Of a stretch of 64,000 nucleotides of DNA, positions 9,559 through 18,180 are shown piece after piece. This DNA comes from Isosphaera pallida ATCC 43644. GTDB taxonomy: Bacteria; Planctomycetota; Planctomycetia; Isosphaerales; Isosphaeraceae. The stretch lies in contig NC_014962.1 in NCBI RefSeq assembly GCF_000186345.1, positions 2,418,001 to 2,482,000 on the forward strand, read 5' to 3'. Position 1 is the stretch's first letter; each line of letters begins with the position of its first letter. The notes beneath the pieces were generated by a model, which saw nothing but the letters and a program-made list of their open reading frames with translations, had not been told where the DNA came from and did no database searches. A program made the position numbers and the translations under genes.

Positions 9559-9976
9559 TCCCTGCCCTTGCCCCAACCACACCCGCAAACCAACACGGTT
9601 CGTCCCGACGGAGTCGCCGGGGTTGCCGCTCCCCGGTCGCGGTCGCCGCGGCACCGAGGCGTCGTGCCTCACCCGCCTCGCGGCTTCCAACGGCGATTTG
9701 GTCAACCGCCTCGAAGTTCGATTCGGCCCCTCGGGCGCGGCCTCCCTGCGATCAACCCGCGTCCCCGTCGCCGCTGGACGCGGAGGCCGTCGGGGCTGGA
9801 CGCGGAGGCCGTCGGGTCGAGCGATCTCGGCCTTCCACGCCGTGTCCCGTTCCACTCCACCCTGTCCAACCGGCGTTTGCCCAACCAGTCCAAAACGCTC
9901 CCACCGAGCGATCAGCCGCAACTCGCCCCCGCCGCATCGAACGCCGACGGCGGCGACGCCGACAGTAGATCCCTCA
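9559..9976. other. Intergenic region between convergent genes
   Basis: 418 bases between the end of the kinase gene (plus) and the end of a minus-strand gene. It is GC-rich and has open frames in several registers, but none resembles a protein family. It contains a perfect 22-base tandem duplication, annotated separately. No clear terminator hairpin was found. Confidence 0.45.
9773..9816. repeat. Perfect 22-base direct tandem duplication
   Basis: The 22-base unit beginning GCTGGACGCGGAGG occurs twice without mismatch at 9773-9794 and 9795-9816. It lies in non-coding sequence. The lack of divergence points to a recent slippage or copying event. Confidence 0.9.
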
Positions 9977-10717
9977 TCAAACCCAATTGGAGATCGCTTT
10001 GACCACGGCCTCGCCCAAGGGAGTGATGCTGTATTTAAGACGCTCGTAGCAGGCGACCAGCCCCATGTCGAGCAACCGAAACAGCGAGTTCAAACGCACT
10101 CCTACCAACGCCGGATCCTCGTCGGGATCGATGCCCGGATGGTTCAACGGCCCGGCGGTGGCCTCGGTAAGCATCTCGTAGCTCTCGTAATCCAACCGAT
10201 CGGTGATCTGACGCACCGCCATCGATCGGGTCAACTCCAGTTCGGCCAACGCTTCCCGAATCGCATCCACCACCAGCACCCGAGCGTGGTCGGGATGATT
10301 CTCCGGATCGTACCAACGGGTCCGAGCCGTCGTATTCTCGAACGCGAAATCCGACTGGTCCGATCGGAAAATTAATACCTCACCGGGCTGACGCGCTGAA
10401 TGGGCCATCCCCAACCCATAAAACACCTGGGCGTTGCGGAAACTATACTGACGGTTCCCTTCGGCAAAGCGGTGAATTTCCGTCACATCCGCAAAAATCA
10501 GCTTATGCGTCGCAATCGCTAAGCTCAGATCTGCGACGGTGGAATCCTTGAGCCGCTTGGGGTCCAACCGGGTCGGCACCAGGCCAGCCTCGCGAATGGC
10601 TGGATCGATCACTTTGATCCAACGCGCTTCAAAACGGGGAGCGTGGGGAATGATCCCAAAGACCTTGTTATCCCTCGGGAAAGGGGGAAAGAGCGAAAAC
10701 ACCATCGCGGGATTCAT
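9977..10717 (-). CDS. Nucleoside 2-deoxyribosyltransferase/TIR-like domain protein with C-terminal winged helix
   Basis: 246 residues from the ATG at 10717, which has GGAG eleven bases upstream. The N-terminal half has the pattern of nucleotide-binding deoxyribosyltransferase-like (distantly TIR-like) domains: an opening strand VFGIIPHAPRFEARW, a middle GLVPTRLDP, then ADV followed by RNAQVFYGLGMAHS, matching the usual ADLTGRNPNVFYELGIAHA block. The C-terminal part (RLNSLFRLLDMGLVACYERLKY, then ITPLGEAVVKAI) looks like a winged helix-turn-helix. Relatives of such domains hydrolyse nucleotides or act as sensors in defence systems, but nothing next to this gene shows that role. The frame is open further upstream to 10864 with no family similarity. 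Confidence 0.62.
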   Translation of the reverse strand: MNPAMVFSLFPPFPRDNKVFGIIPHAPRFEARWIKVIDPAIREAGLVPTRLDPKRLKDSTVADLSLAIATHKLIFADVTEIHRFAEGNRQYSFRNAQVFYGLGMAHSARQPGEVLIFRSDQSDFAFENTTARTRWYDPENHPDHARVLVVDAIREALAELELTRSMAVRQITDRLDYESYEMLTEATAGPLNHPGIDPDEDPALVGVRLNSLFRLLDMGLVACYERLKYSITPLGEAVVKAISNWV

Positions 10718-11099
10718 GGCCGGCGACTCTCCGGAGGGCCGACGCGCGCCGATCCATCGGAAGCGCGCCCGCGCGGGGCGGGGTGATTCAACCTTACCTT
10801 CACCAAACCCAAATTGGATCGAATGCCCAAAGACCATCAACCAGAGACGAGACGATCGTTCCATGATCGGCCAACCTGGTTGAACGCATCGCCACTCTTG
10901 GCAACCCCAATGTTCGTTGCCGTTCTGGAAAATCCAAACCGAAACGCGACTTGAACGCTCCTCACCGGGGTGGATGATCCGCGTGGGGAACGGGAAAACC
11001 TTAGAACCCGCAGCCGCGTTGTCAATTCACATTCACAAAGTGAGGGACAATTCGAAGGATGGTCCCCCTCCGCGCGGGGCGGACCGCGGAAAAGCGGGG
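10718..11099. other. Intergenic region
   Basis: 382 bases between two minus-strand genes. GC-rich stretches containing CGCGCGGGGCGG occur near both ends (about 10771 and 11078). No gene, RNA or convincing promoter is seen. Confidence 0.4.
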
Positions 11100-12410
11100 T
11101 CACTCGGGAGAGCTGGAGGACGAGGAAGCTTCCGGGGTGGCGTTGGTTTGATCCTCAAGCAGGTTGACAATCGGAGTGGTTTGACGCAATCGTTCGAGGA
11201 GTCGCCGGGACTCTTGCTGAAGTTTGGCCTGAAAGAGCCGCTCGCGCAGTTGGTCTTGAACGTCGGAGAAGGGTTGAAATCCGGCTTGGGTTCGGGATTC
11301 GAGTTGAATGACGTGAACTCCGTCTTCGGATTCCACCAGAACCGGCGGGCTTGGCGGCGTCATGGCAGCGAGAGCCTGGTTGACCTCGCGACGGTTATAG
11401 CCCTCGGGAGTGGTTTCCCAGCGTCCGCCGTCCGACGCGGTGACTCCGTGCGACTCCGTGCGCGCAATGTGGGCGAAGTCCTCGCCGTGTTGGAGGCGCT
11501 CTAGCCAATTGCGGGCCAGGCCAGCAGCGGCCTCCCGGCCACCCACGCGGGCGGGGTCAGCCAGCAACTCGCGCCAAACCAGACGGGCCTCGCGGCGGAA
11601 TTGCTCGCGGCGCTGCTGGTAATCGGCCAGCATTTCGGGAAGATCAACCTGGAGTCGAGGACCGAGGGTCATTCGGAGGTACTCGGTGGTGATGACCTTG
11701 ACCCGATAGTCCTCAAGCTCCTGGTCCAGGTCACGGCCTTGACGCTTCATCCACTCCTTGAGTTCGACAAGGGTCTCCACCCCGGCCTCGCGGAGAAGAC
11801 TTGGAGCCTCCTCAGCTTCCCAACGCTGGTTAGCGAACTCACTGATCTTGGCCCACTGTTCGGGGGTTTTGAGGACGCGGCGGGCTTCCTGCAAAATCAG
11901 TTCCCGGTCAATCCGCTCGTTCAGCACCATCTTTTCAACCTGAAGCCGCTCCTCGGGCGTCAAGGTCGCCAGAGAAACGCCGTTTTGTTGAGCAAAGCGG
12001 TCGATCTCATGGTCCAATTCACCGCGGGTAATCACCGCGTCGCCCACCCGTGCGGCGAGGGTCGAGTCGGAGCGGCTCAACACCCGTCCACCCTTTGACA
12101 CGTCGGCGATCAGGCCGGGATCGATTCGAAGCGCTTGGGGATCGGTGGGCGGCGACCCCGCCACGGAGGGGGAGGAAGTCGCTTCAGAACGGAAATCCTC
12201 ACGACCCGCAAACCAAGCGCGAGTCAGGGGCTGGGACACTGACTCGGGCCAGGGAGAAGACATCTCGGGTGAACGCTTGGCGACAAACCCTCCCTGAATT
12301 CCACAACCCGAAACGAGCGCTAACGCGAGCGTCGTCGCAACCGCCTCCCGTCTCCAATCTGGTTGTCCCGCCCTAAGCGGGCTGGACACCTGAGCGGCGA
12401 TCCAGAACAT
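11100..12410 (-). CDS. Lipoprotein with parvulin-type peptidyl-prolyl isomerase domain (SurA/PrsA-like)
   Basis: 436 residues. The N terminus carries a hydrophobic stretch ending in the lipobox LVSGC, so the mature protein is probably lipid-anchored outside the cytoplasmic membrane. A SurA-like helical region follows (VGDAVITRGELDHEIDRF, with EKMVLNERIDRELILQEA), then a rotamase-like domain around residues 290-400 with FAHIARTESHG, DGGRWE and VLVESEDGVHVIQLESR. The tail is a run of serines. The family folds exported proteins. Some active-site positions could not be checked by eye, so catalysis is uncertain while a chaperone role is likely. Confidence 0.82.
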   Translation of the reverse strand: MFWIAAQVSSPLRAGQPDWRREAVATTLALALVSGCGIQGGFVAKRSPEMSSPWPESVSQPLTRAWFAGREDFRSEATSSPSVAGSPPTDPQALRIDPGLIADVSKGGRVLSRSDSTLAARVGDAVITRGELDHEIDRFAQQNGVSLATLTPEERLQVEKMVLNERIDRELILQEARRVLKTPEQWAKISEFANQRWEAEEAPSLLREAGVETLVELKEWMKRQGRDLDQELEDYRVKVITTEYLRMTLGPRLQVDLPEMLADYQQRREQFRREARLVWRELLADPARVGGREAAAGLARNWLERLQHGEDFAHIARTESHGVTASDGGRWETTPEGYNRREVNQALAAMTPPSPPVLVESEDGVHVIQLESRTQAGFQPFSDVQDQLRERLFQAKLQQESRRLLERLRQTTPIVNLLEDQTNATPEASSSSSSPE

Positions 12411-13082
12411 AGGCCGAACGCCCTCCGGAGGGTCACGACATCAAGAACCTGAGAAGAACCCGAGTCCAAACTGTCCCGCAGGCTAGCCCGAGCCTCCCCA
12501 ACCGACAAGATCAATGTCAACCCGTCTGGTGTGGCGAGAAATCAAGCTCGCCGCGCGCTGTCGGGCCTGAATGATGGGACATTCACCCGGCGCGGGGGAA
12601 AACCTCAGCGCGCCGCGGGAAACCATCAACAGTTTTCGCCGCGGATCGCAACCGAATCGCTCCTGGTTCCTGTTCCACACTGCATGAGGGAATGATGAAG
12701 TGGATGGTCGGTTGAGTTAGGTCGGGAGTTCGGTTACGCTTAGTTCGACTTGACGCCGATCACATGGGGAGAGAGGGCGGTTCGAGCGCGTCCCATCGAC
12801 TCGTTTGACCAACGCGCCTTGAGGATCATCTCGGTTCGTACCTGACCTAACCGCGGACGAGTGATGTTGGCGTCTTGGGCGTCGTCGTTCCAAATTTCGT
12901 CGTGGTGGTTTTTCCCACCGTCACACAATCAAGTGGGTCCCGTCACTGCCTTGGAAGCGCGATTGACTGATCCTCTCACACGACCGCCTGGCGAATCGAA
13001 AGGCGTCGAGGGTGCGGATTGCTTCCAGCGGGGAATGAACGGGATGGTCATCCCTACGAGTTTATTCATCGGAGCGTCCGTC
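12411..13082. other. Intergenic region upstream of the first DUF1559 gene
   Basis: 672 bases between divergent genes. An open frame runs through the last 220 bases into the DUF1559 gene, but its residues look random compared with the prepilin start, so I treat it as leader. No RNA gene or clear promoter was recognised. Confidence 0.45.
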
Positions 13083-14147
13083 ATGTCGTTTACGTCGTTG
13101 AATTCGCCGAGATTCGCGGGTCGGTCGCTTCATGGCGGTCGATCCGGTTTCACCCTGATTGAACTCCTTGTGGTCATTGCGATCATCGCGGTGCTGATCG
13201 CCCTGTTGCTGCCAGCGGTCCAGGCGGCGCGGGAGGCAGCCCGCCGCGCCCAGTGCGTCAACAACCTCAAGCAGATGGGTCTAGGGTTGCACAATTATGA
13301 AAGCGGCAACGGCAGCTTTCCGCCAGGCCGAGTCTGGGCCTTGTTGCCCAATGGCAGCTATCCCCAGATTTTCTCGGGCGCTCAGAACACCCCGTGGTTC
13401 GTGTTGATGTTAGGCTTCATGGAACAGCAGCCACTAGCTAACGCCTTCAACTATCAACTCGGGTCCGAGGGTCCGTTCACCCCACTACCCGCCGGGTTCT
13501 TCGCCAACAGCACCGTGGCCGCCACCAAAATACCCTGGTTCCAGTGCCCCAGCGACCGCGAAGTTCTGTTCCAGATCAACCCAGCCTACGCCGGCGGCGT
13601 GTTGAGCGGGCCTCGAATGACCAAGGGCAACTACGCCACCTCCTGGGGCAACACCAACTGGCGGCAGCGCGACATCACCGGCCCGGCCGGCCTGGTTCCC
13701 TACCGCCGTTCAGCCTTCGGCCATTTGACCACCCGCATCGCCGACGTCACCGACGGCACCAGCAACACCGTCTTCGCCGCTGAGGTGCTTCAAGGCGCTC
13801 AGTTCGACGTGCGCGGCGTGGTCTGGTCCAGCGTCCCCGGAGGCGCGTCGTTCATGACCCGCTTCGCCCCCAACCAAACCCGCGATTACATCAACCTCAT
13901 TCAACAAGGCGACTTCCTTAATCAGGTGATTTTCTGCGTCAACGAGCCGTTGCAGCAACTGCCCTGCGTCGGCGGCGCGGGTGACAACGAGGCGTTCGCC
14001 GGGTCGCGCAGCCGTCACCCCGGCGGGGTCAACGTGCTGTTCGGAGATGGCTCAGTGCGGTTCATCAAGAACACCATCAACCATCTGACCTGGTTGGATC
14101 TCAACACCATCGCCGGAGGCGAAGTCATCAGCGCTGACGCTCTGTGA
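13083..14147 (+). CDS. DUF1559 prepilin-like protein
   Basis: 354 residues from the ATG at 13083, which has GGAG eight bases upstream. A type IV prepilin cleavage/methylation segment begins at [14 protein letters not shown] and runs into [24 protein letters not shown]. The C-terminal planctomycete motif is present as [18 protein letters not shown], and the protein ends [11 protein letters not shown]1559 proteins are greatly expanded in planctomycetes and are thought to be surface or pseudopilin-like; individual roles are unknown. A very long hairpin follows 100 bases downstream. The second copy at 22371 shares the N-terminal block. Confidence 0.93.
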   Translation: MSFTSLNSPRFAGRSLHGGRSGFTLIELLVVIAIIAVLIALLLPAVQAAREAARRAQCVNNLKQMGLGLHNYESGNGSFPPGRVWALLPNGSYPQIFSGAQNTPWFVLMLGFMEQQPLANAFNYQLGSEGPFTPLPAGFFANSTVAATKIPWFQCPSDREVLFQINPAYAGGVLSGPRMTKGNYATSWGNTNWRQRDITGPAGLVPYRRSAFGHLTTRIADVTDGTSNTVFAAEVLQGAQFDVRGVVWSSVPGGASFMTRFAPNQTRDYINLIQQGDFLNQVIFCVNEPLQQLPCVGGAGDNEAFAGSRSRHPGGVNVLFGDGSVRFIKNTINHLTWLDLNTIAGGEVISADAL

Positions 14148-14247
14148 CGCGATTGGGCCGCGGGGAATGGAGTCGGAACAGTCCAACCCCAACTAGACTC
14201 CTAGTGCTCCCCTTTCCTTGACTCAACCACGACCCAACCAAAAGTCG

Positions 14248-14295
14248 CAACGAGGGGGCGATTCCTCCCACAAGGGGGGGATCGTTCCCTCGTTG
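14248..14295. terminator. 22-base-pair bidirectional terminator hairpin
   Basis: Arms 14248-14269 and 14274-14295 pair over 22 positions, four of them G:U wobbles, around an ACAA loop. It sits between two convergent genes. There is no plus-strand T tract. On the minus strand the hairpin is followed by ACTTTTGGTT. Confidence 0.75.
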
Positions 14296-14299
14296 CAAG

Positions 14300-14746
14300 T
14301 TAAGCTTGCGATTCGCCGCAGGCGCGCCGGGCAGCGATCTCGAAGGGGTTGTCGAAATAGCAGTGACGACCACGCAGGGAAACCCATAAGCTCGCAGTGA
14401 GATACGCTGGGATGAACAACGGTCCCCAACGTTCCGCCTGACGAACATGGGCCTGTTCATGGTCGCGGCAGATTGCCAGGACTTCCGCACTGTCACCCAC
14501 GATGACATGTCCCAACGTCATCGCGCCGAAGCGGCAGGTCCGGGCCATCCAGCGCGAGAAGCCGCCGTAGAACTCCAACGCGCCCCGTTCCACCTGGACC
14601 CGTCCCCCGGTGGCGAGGGTCAGCACGCCCGCGACCAGACCGACCAGAGAGGTGGGCGCGACCCAGAGGTATGCCAACGCCCAATGCCAGCGGGAACGCG
14701 GCCCCGGATCGAACGGGCGAACAGAGAGCGCTGGGATTCGTCTCAT
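14300..14746 (-). CDS. Small membrane-associated protein with a DHEQAH motif, function unknown
   Basis: 148 residues from the ATG at 14746, chosen because GGAG lies eight bases upstream; the frame continues upstream without family similarity. One or two hydrophobic segments lie near the N terminus (WHWALAYLWVAPTSLVGLVAGVLTLATGG). The middle has the distinctive CRDHEQAHVRQAERWGPLF, then ASLWVSLRGRHCYFDNPFE. The HExxH-like DHEQAH could bind metal, but I do not know an established function. Convergent with the DUF1559 gene. Confidence 0.6.
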   Translation of the reverse strand: MRRIPALSVRPFDPGPRSRWHWALAYLWVAPTSLVGLVAGVLTLATGGRVQVERGALEFYGGFSRWMARTCRFGAMTLGHVIVGDSAEVLAICRDHEQAHVRQAERWGPLFIPAYLTASLWVSLRGRHCYFDNPFEIAARRACGESQA

Positions 14747-14958
14747 GGAGGATTCTCCATTGAGGAAACGCTGGGGACAAGGCGAGCGTCTTGGGCGAAT
14801 CCAACCGCCGCCCCCAGCGTCACGACAAGAACCCAAAGCTAGCGCAACGGCAGCAGGGATGACCCGCACCGTTCCGCCAGTTCAAGCCGAAGGCCGGCTC
14901 CTTGCCAAGAGGGAGACCCTCCCAAAGGGCAACGCGCCGCCGCTTTGTTCAATTCGCG

Positions 14959-15729
14959 TTAGTCACGGATCAGCGCTTTGATTTGTGAAGGCACTTCAAA
15001 GTCAGAATCCTTAAGGACGTTAAATTCTACGGTTTCTATGATGAAGGTCTGGGTGATTGGTCCAATGCGAGTATCAACGTTCGTGGCGATTTTTTGGCCG
15101 TCGAACTCTTTATAGTTGCCGACGACCACGGTGATATCCAGTTCGCCCATTGGGGTTTCACTCTTGGTGATGACCCCGGTCAGCAAGCCGGAGGCGACCG
15201 AGAAGAACCGGGTCTCGGTCTTGCCGGTTTCCTTACGGGTCATTTCGAGCTTGTGGCATTTCTCGCCTTCGAAGTCCACGACCCCCTGATTTTTGATTTC
15301 TTTGTAGTCGTCCAGCTTGAAGAGGTCGGAGTCGTAGTCGGCCTGAACTTTCAGTTCCTCAAGTTCCTTGCCTTGGATGAGACGGGGACCGTTGATTGGA
15401 TCGGAGGCCCAGCCGATCTTACCGTCGAAACCGTTTTCGACCCGGCCGACGCCGGGCAGATCGATCAGCAATAGGAAGCGGTTGGGAGCCGCGGCTCGGA
15501 TCTCCAGCGAACCTTCCAGCCCTTGACCCGCGATCACAAACTTGCCCTTGGACAAGGTCGAGCGGTGTTTCTTGACGACCTCCTCGCCGCCGGCGGCCTC
15601 CACCGCCCGCTTGAGGATGGCCTCGACTTCAGCTTGCGGCTTCTCTTGAGCCGACACAAAACGCGGAACCGCCACCAGCGCCGCCACCATTAGCAACGCC
15701 ATTGGGATACGAAGACCAGTCATAAACAT
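14959..15729 (-). CDS. Exported LolA-like outer-membrane lipoprotein-sorting family protein
   Basis: 256 residues with a signal peptide (LRIPMALLMVAALVAVPRFVSAQ, Ala-X-Ala-like cleavage near SAQ). The mature part shows the LolA/DUF620-type pattern: an early helix EVEAILKRAVEAAGGEEVVKKH, then strands with KFVIAGQGLEGSLEIRAAAPNRF, VENGFDGKIGWA, and late VVGNYKEFDGQKIATNVDTRIG. Planctomycetes encode many such exported proteins of unclear role. No localisation partner such as LolB is adjacent. The family call is moderately firm. Confidence 0.72.
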   Translation of the reverse strand: MFMTGLRIPMALLMVAALVAVPRFVSAQEKPQAEVEAILKRAVEAAGGEEVVKKHRSTLSKGKFVIAGQGLEGSLEIRAAAPNRFLLLIDLPGVGRVENGFDGKIGWASDPINGPRLIQGKELEELKVQADYDSDLFKLDDYKEIKNQGVVDFEGEKCHKLEMTRKETGKTETRFFSVASGLLTGVITKSETPMGELDITVVVGNYKEFDGQKIATNVDTRIGPITQTFIIETVEFNVLKDSDFEVPSQIKALIRD

Positions 15730-15958
15730 AAATCGTCTCGCCTCACAACGGATAAGAACTTAGGGAACGGGAGGAGTGGAAACGTGGATGCCTCTCTCCA
15801 AGATCGAATTGCATCGAATCAAGTCGAACGCGAACCTCGGAGGGTGGAAGAAGCAGGTGCGCCACGACGGGCCAGCCAGGGGAAATGACAGGAACGGGAG
15901 GGTGTTCTGAAGAAGCAGGGTTGGTCAAATTGAAGCGAGCCGGCTGGAGCATGGCGGC

Positions 15959-17410
15959 TCAGCGGTTGGACGGGATAGGGGGATTGGGGAATGCGGCGGA
16001 GTTGGGGGAGTTGGCAGTGTCGGCATCGATCCACTTCAACGCGGCTTGAAGGGGGGGATCGATTCCATCGAGCAGCGCGGAGCGGTCCAGAGGCACCAGG
16101 TGGTCGGGGATCACGCCTTGCCCCTCCAAGCGGCGGCCGTCGGGCAGGGTGTAATCAGCGATGGCGTGTTGCAGCACGTCGCCGCTGGCGAGTTTGCGCA
16201 TCAGGGAGGGCAGCGCCATGCCTTGGGTGGGTTCACCGAAGATTTGCGCTCGGCCCACCTGTTGCATCCCGCCGGCGAAAATTTCCGAGGTACTGAGCGA
16301 AGAGGGGTCGGTTAAGATGGCCAGTTTGCCTTGGAATGGTTCGACCCGCTCGCCGTTGGCGTTGACCCTGCGGGGGTTGACGCGGAAATTGATCTTGCCC
16401 GAACGCATCGTCATCACGCCGAGCAATACCGGTTCGCTGAGGAAGTGGCCGCCCAGCCCCATCGCCATGCCGCCAATCCCGCCAGGGTTGCCCCGCAGGT
16501 CGATGATGATGCCGTCGTAGTCGCGGAAGCGGTCGATCGCGGCGTCGAACTGCGAGGCCACTGGAATCAGCCAGATGTTAAAGCGGATCAGGCCGACGCG
16601 CTTGCCCGATTCTGTCCTCAAGTCCTCGGTTTCCAACCGCACCACGGTGGGAGGCAGATTGCCCAGCCGCGCGACAACCCCCTTGGGCGCGACCCGCTCG
16701 ACCTGAACTTCGACCGGCCGATCGTCTCCATCGAGGCACGTCAAGGTGACAATCCGGCCCACCCCTCCCCTGAGTTTGCCGGTGATTAACCGTTGCGCCA
16801 CGATCTTTTTGAGTTCATCTGAGGATTCCTTGCGCGTCTGGACGGCCTCAAGCAGTTTGGCGATCGGCTTGCCGTCAATGGCGGCGATCAGCCAACCCGG
16901 CCTGATTCCCGCCCGGGCCGCCGGCCCATCGGTCTCGACCCGCGTCACCAGGGCTTCGTTCCGATCATCGGTCAGACGGATCTCCAGACCAATCACACCG
17001 TTGCCGTTGGCCGAGGCATCCTGCTCGACCCGGTCGAGCGAATTCGCAACCTCAGCCGGGATCAAACCAAAGTGCGACTCCCCAAGACGGTCGATCAACT
17101 CGGCCACGATCTTGGAAAATTCGTCGTTGGTGCGGGCCTCCTCGATCCGAGGACGCAGCTCGCGGTTGGCCTTGTCCCAATCGACCCCATTCATGTTGGG
17201 ATCATAGTGGGTGTCGCGGATCACCCGCCAGATCTCGTCGAAGGTTTCCCGCGCCTTGTTCACATCAAAGCGCGGGGTATGGGGCGTGGTCGGAGGATCA
17301 TCAGACATCGAGTCCGCGCCCAGGCTGAAACCGACCAGGGCGGCGGAACCCGCAAGGGTCGCAACCAGTTGTCCCACACGCCTGCGCCAAGGATCCACGA
17401 AACACCTCAT
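15959..17410 (-). CDS. Exported S41-family (C-terminal processing peptidase-like) protein with PDZ domain; catalytic lysine replaced
   Basis: 483 residues from the ATG at 17410. A hydrophobic N terminus (VGQLVATLAGSAALVGFSLGAD) suggests export. A helical N domain is followed by a PDZ domain (VIGLEIRLTDDRNEALVTRV, then PAARAGIRPGWLIAAIDG) and the S41 core with IIIDLRGNPGG. The serine of the STSEIFAGG motif is about residue 373. In Ser-Lys members the lysine lies 25 residues later, but this position is methionine here (GEPTQGM). It may use the Ser-His chemistry of the tricorn-like branch or be inactive. The frame is open further upstream to 17746 without family similarity. Confidence 0.85.
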   Translation of the reverse strand: MRCFVDPWRRRVGQLVATLAGSAALVGFSLGADSMSDDPPTTPHTPRFDVNKARETFDEIWRVIRDTHYDPNMNGVDWDKANRELRPRIEEARTNDEFSKIVAELIDRLGESHFGLIPAEVANSLDRVEQDASANGNGVIGLEIRLTDDRNEALVTRVETDGPAARAGIRPGWLIAAIDGKPIAKLLEAVQTRKESSDELKKIVAQRLITGKLRGGVGRIVTLTCLDGDDRPVEVQVERVAPKGVVARLGNLPPTVVRLETEDLRTESGKRVGLIRFNIWLIPVASQFDAAIDRFRDYDGIIIDLRGNPGGIGGMAMGLGGHFLSEPVLLGVMTMRSGKINFRVNPRRVNANGERVEPFQGKLAILTDPSSLSTSEIFAGGMQQVGRAQIFGEPTQGMALPSLMRKLASGDVLQHAIADYTLPDGRRLEGQGVIPDHLVPLDRSALLDGIDPPLQAALKWIDADTANSPNSAAFPNPPIPSNR

Positions 17411-17690
17411 ATGAAAGTCGTGAATGACGTGAAACAGACGGAATCCGAATGAGTGGAAGGGAGTGATTTCGGGTCGCGGCGATCGCCCTGCTCCAACCCG
17501 CGACTGGCTCGGTCGGGAAGGAACCGAGCTTGGAGCATCTTGCGTCAGGCATTCCTTCTTCGCAAGATAGCCTATCGCAACCGGAAAACCAAGGGCGGGG
17601 TGTGGGAGGGTGGTTGTTTTACCATCCCGCCGCCTCGCCGTCTCGTTCTGGTAGGTCTTGAACCCACCTGCGCATCTCGGGGAGTAGGTT

Positions 17691-18134
17691 GTGAGTTTGG
17701 AACTTTTCAGCGACACGTTTGAAGTCAACACGCCGGGACGAGGCACCTTTGAACTGACCGACCAGGTGAGGGCGCTGATTCGTCGCGTGGGCTTAGCGCA
17801 AGGCTTGGCGCATCTCTTCGTTCATCATACCAGCGCCTCGCTCATCATCTGCGAGAACGCCGACCCGACCGTGAGACGCGACCTAGAGACCTTTGCGGCC
17901 TCGCTCGCGCCCGACGGCGATCCCCGCTGGCTTCATTGCGACGAAGGTCCTGACGACATGGCCGCCCACCTTCGGGCCATCTTCACCGGCTTTGGCCTGT
18001 GGGTGCCGATCCGTCGGGGCGATTGCGATCTGGGAACCTGGCAGGGGATCTACCTTTGGGAGCATCGAGCCCGTCCGCACCGTCGCCGCGTCACCTTGAC
18101 TATGTTAGGCACTCGGGAACGATCCGACACCTGA
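17691..18134 (+). CDS. YjbQ family protein (UPF0047)
   Basis: 147 residues from a GTG start with GGGGAG shortly upstream. Conserved family features are HHTSASL, ENADPTVRRDLE, DMAAHLRAIF and the final GTWQGIYLWEHR. Members form trimers with a metal site and have been linked to thiamine-phosphate synthase side activity; the physiological role is uncertain. Full length for the family. It runs convergently toward the ceramidase-like gene, 46 bases apart. Confidence 0.92.
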   Translation: MSLELFSDTFEVNTPGRGTFELTDQVRALIRRVGLAQGLAHLFVHHTSASLIICENADPTVRRDLETFAASLAPDGDPRWLHCDEGPDDMAAHLRAIFTGFGLWVPIRRGDCDLGTWQGIYLWEHRARPHRRRVTLTMLGTRERSDT

Positions 18135-18180
18135 CCGGATGAATCGAGGTCGCGCGATTCGAGGGTGGTCTGTCTGATCC

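Noticed and set aside
9072-9968. 298-codon frame overlapping the kinase C terminus and the intergenic region
   Set aside because: It is out of frame with the kinase, is Arg/Pro-rich and resembles a GC-rich shadow.
17640-17685. tRNA-like T arm (GGTCTTGAACCCACC)
   Set aside because: No acceptor stem, D arm or anticodon arm can be placed around it on either strand.
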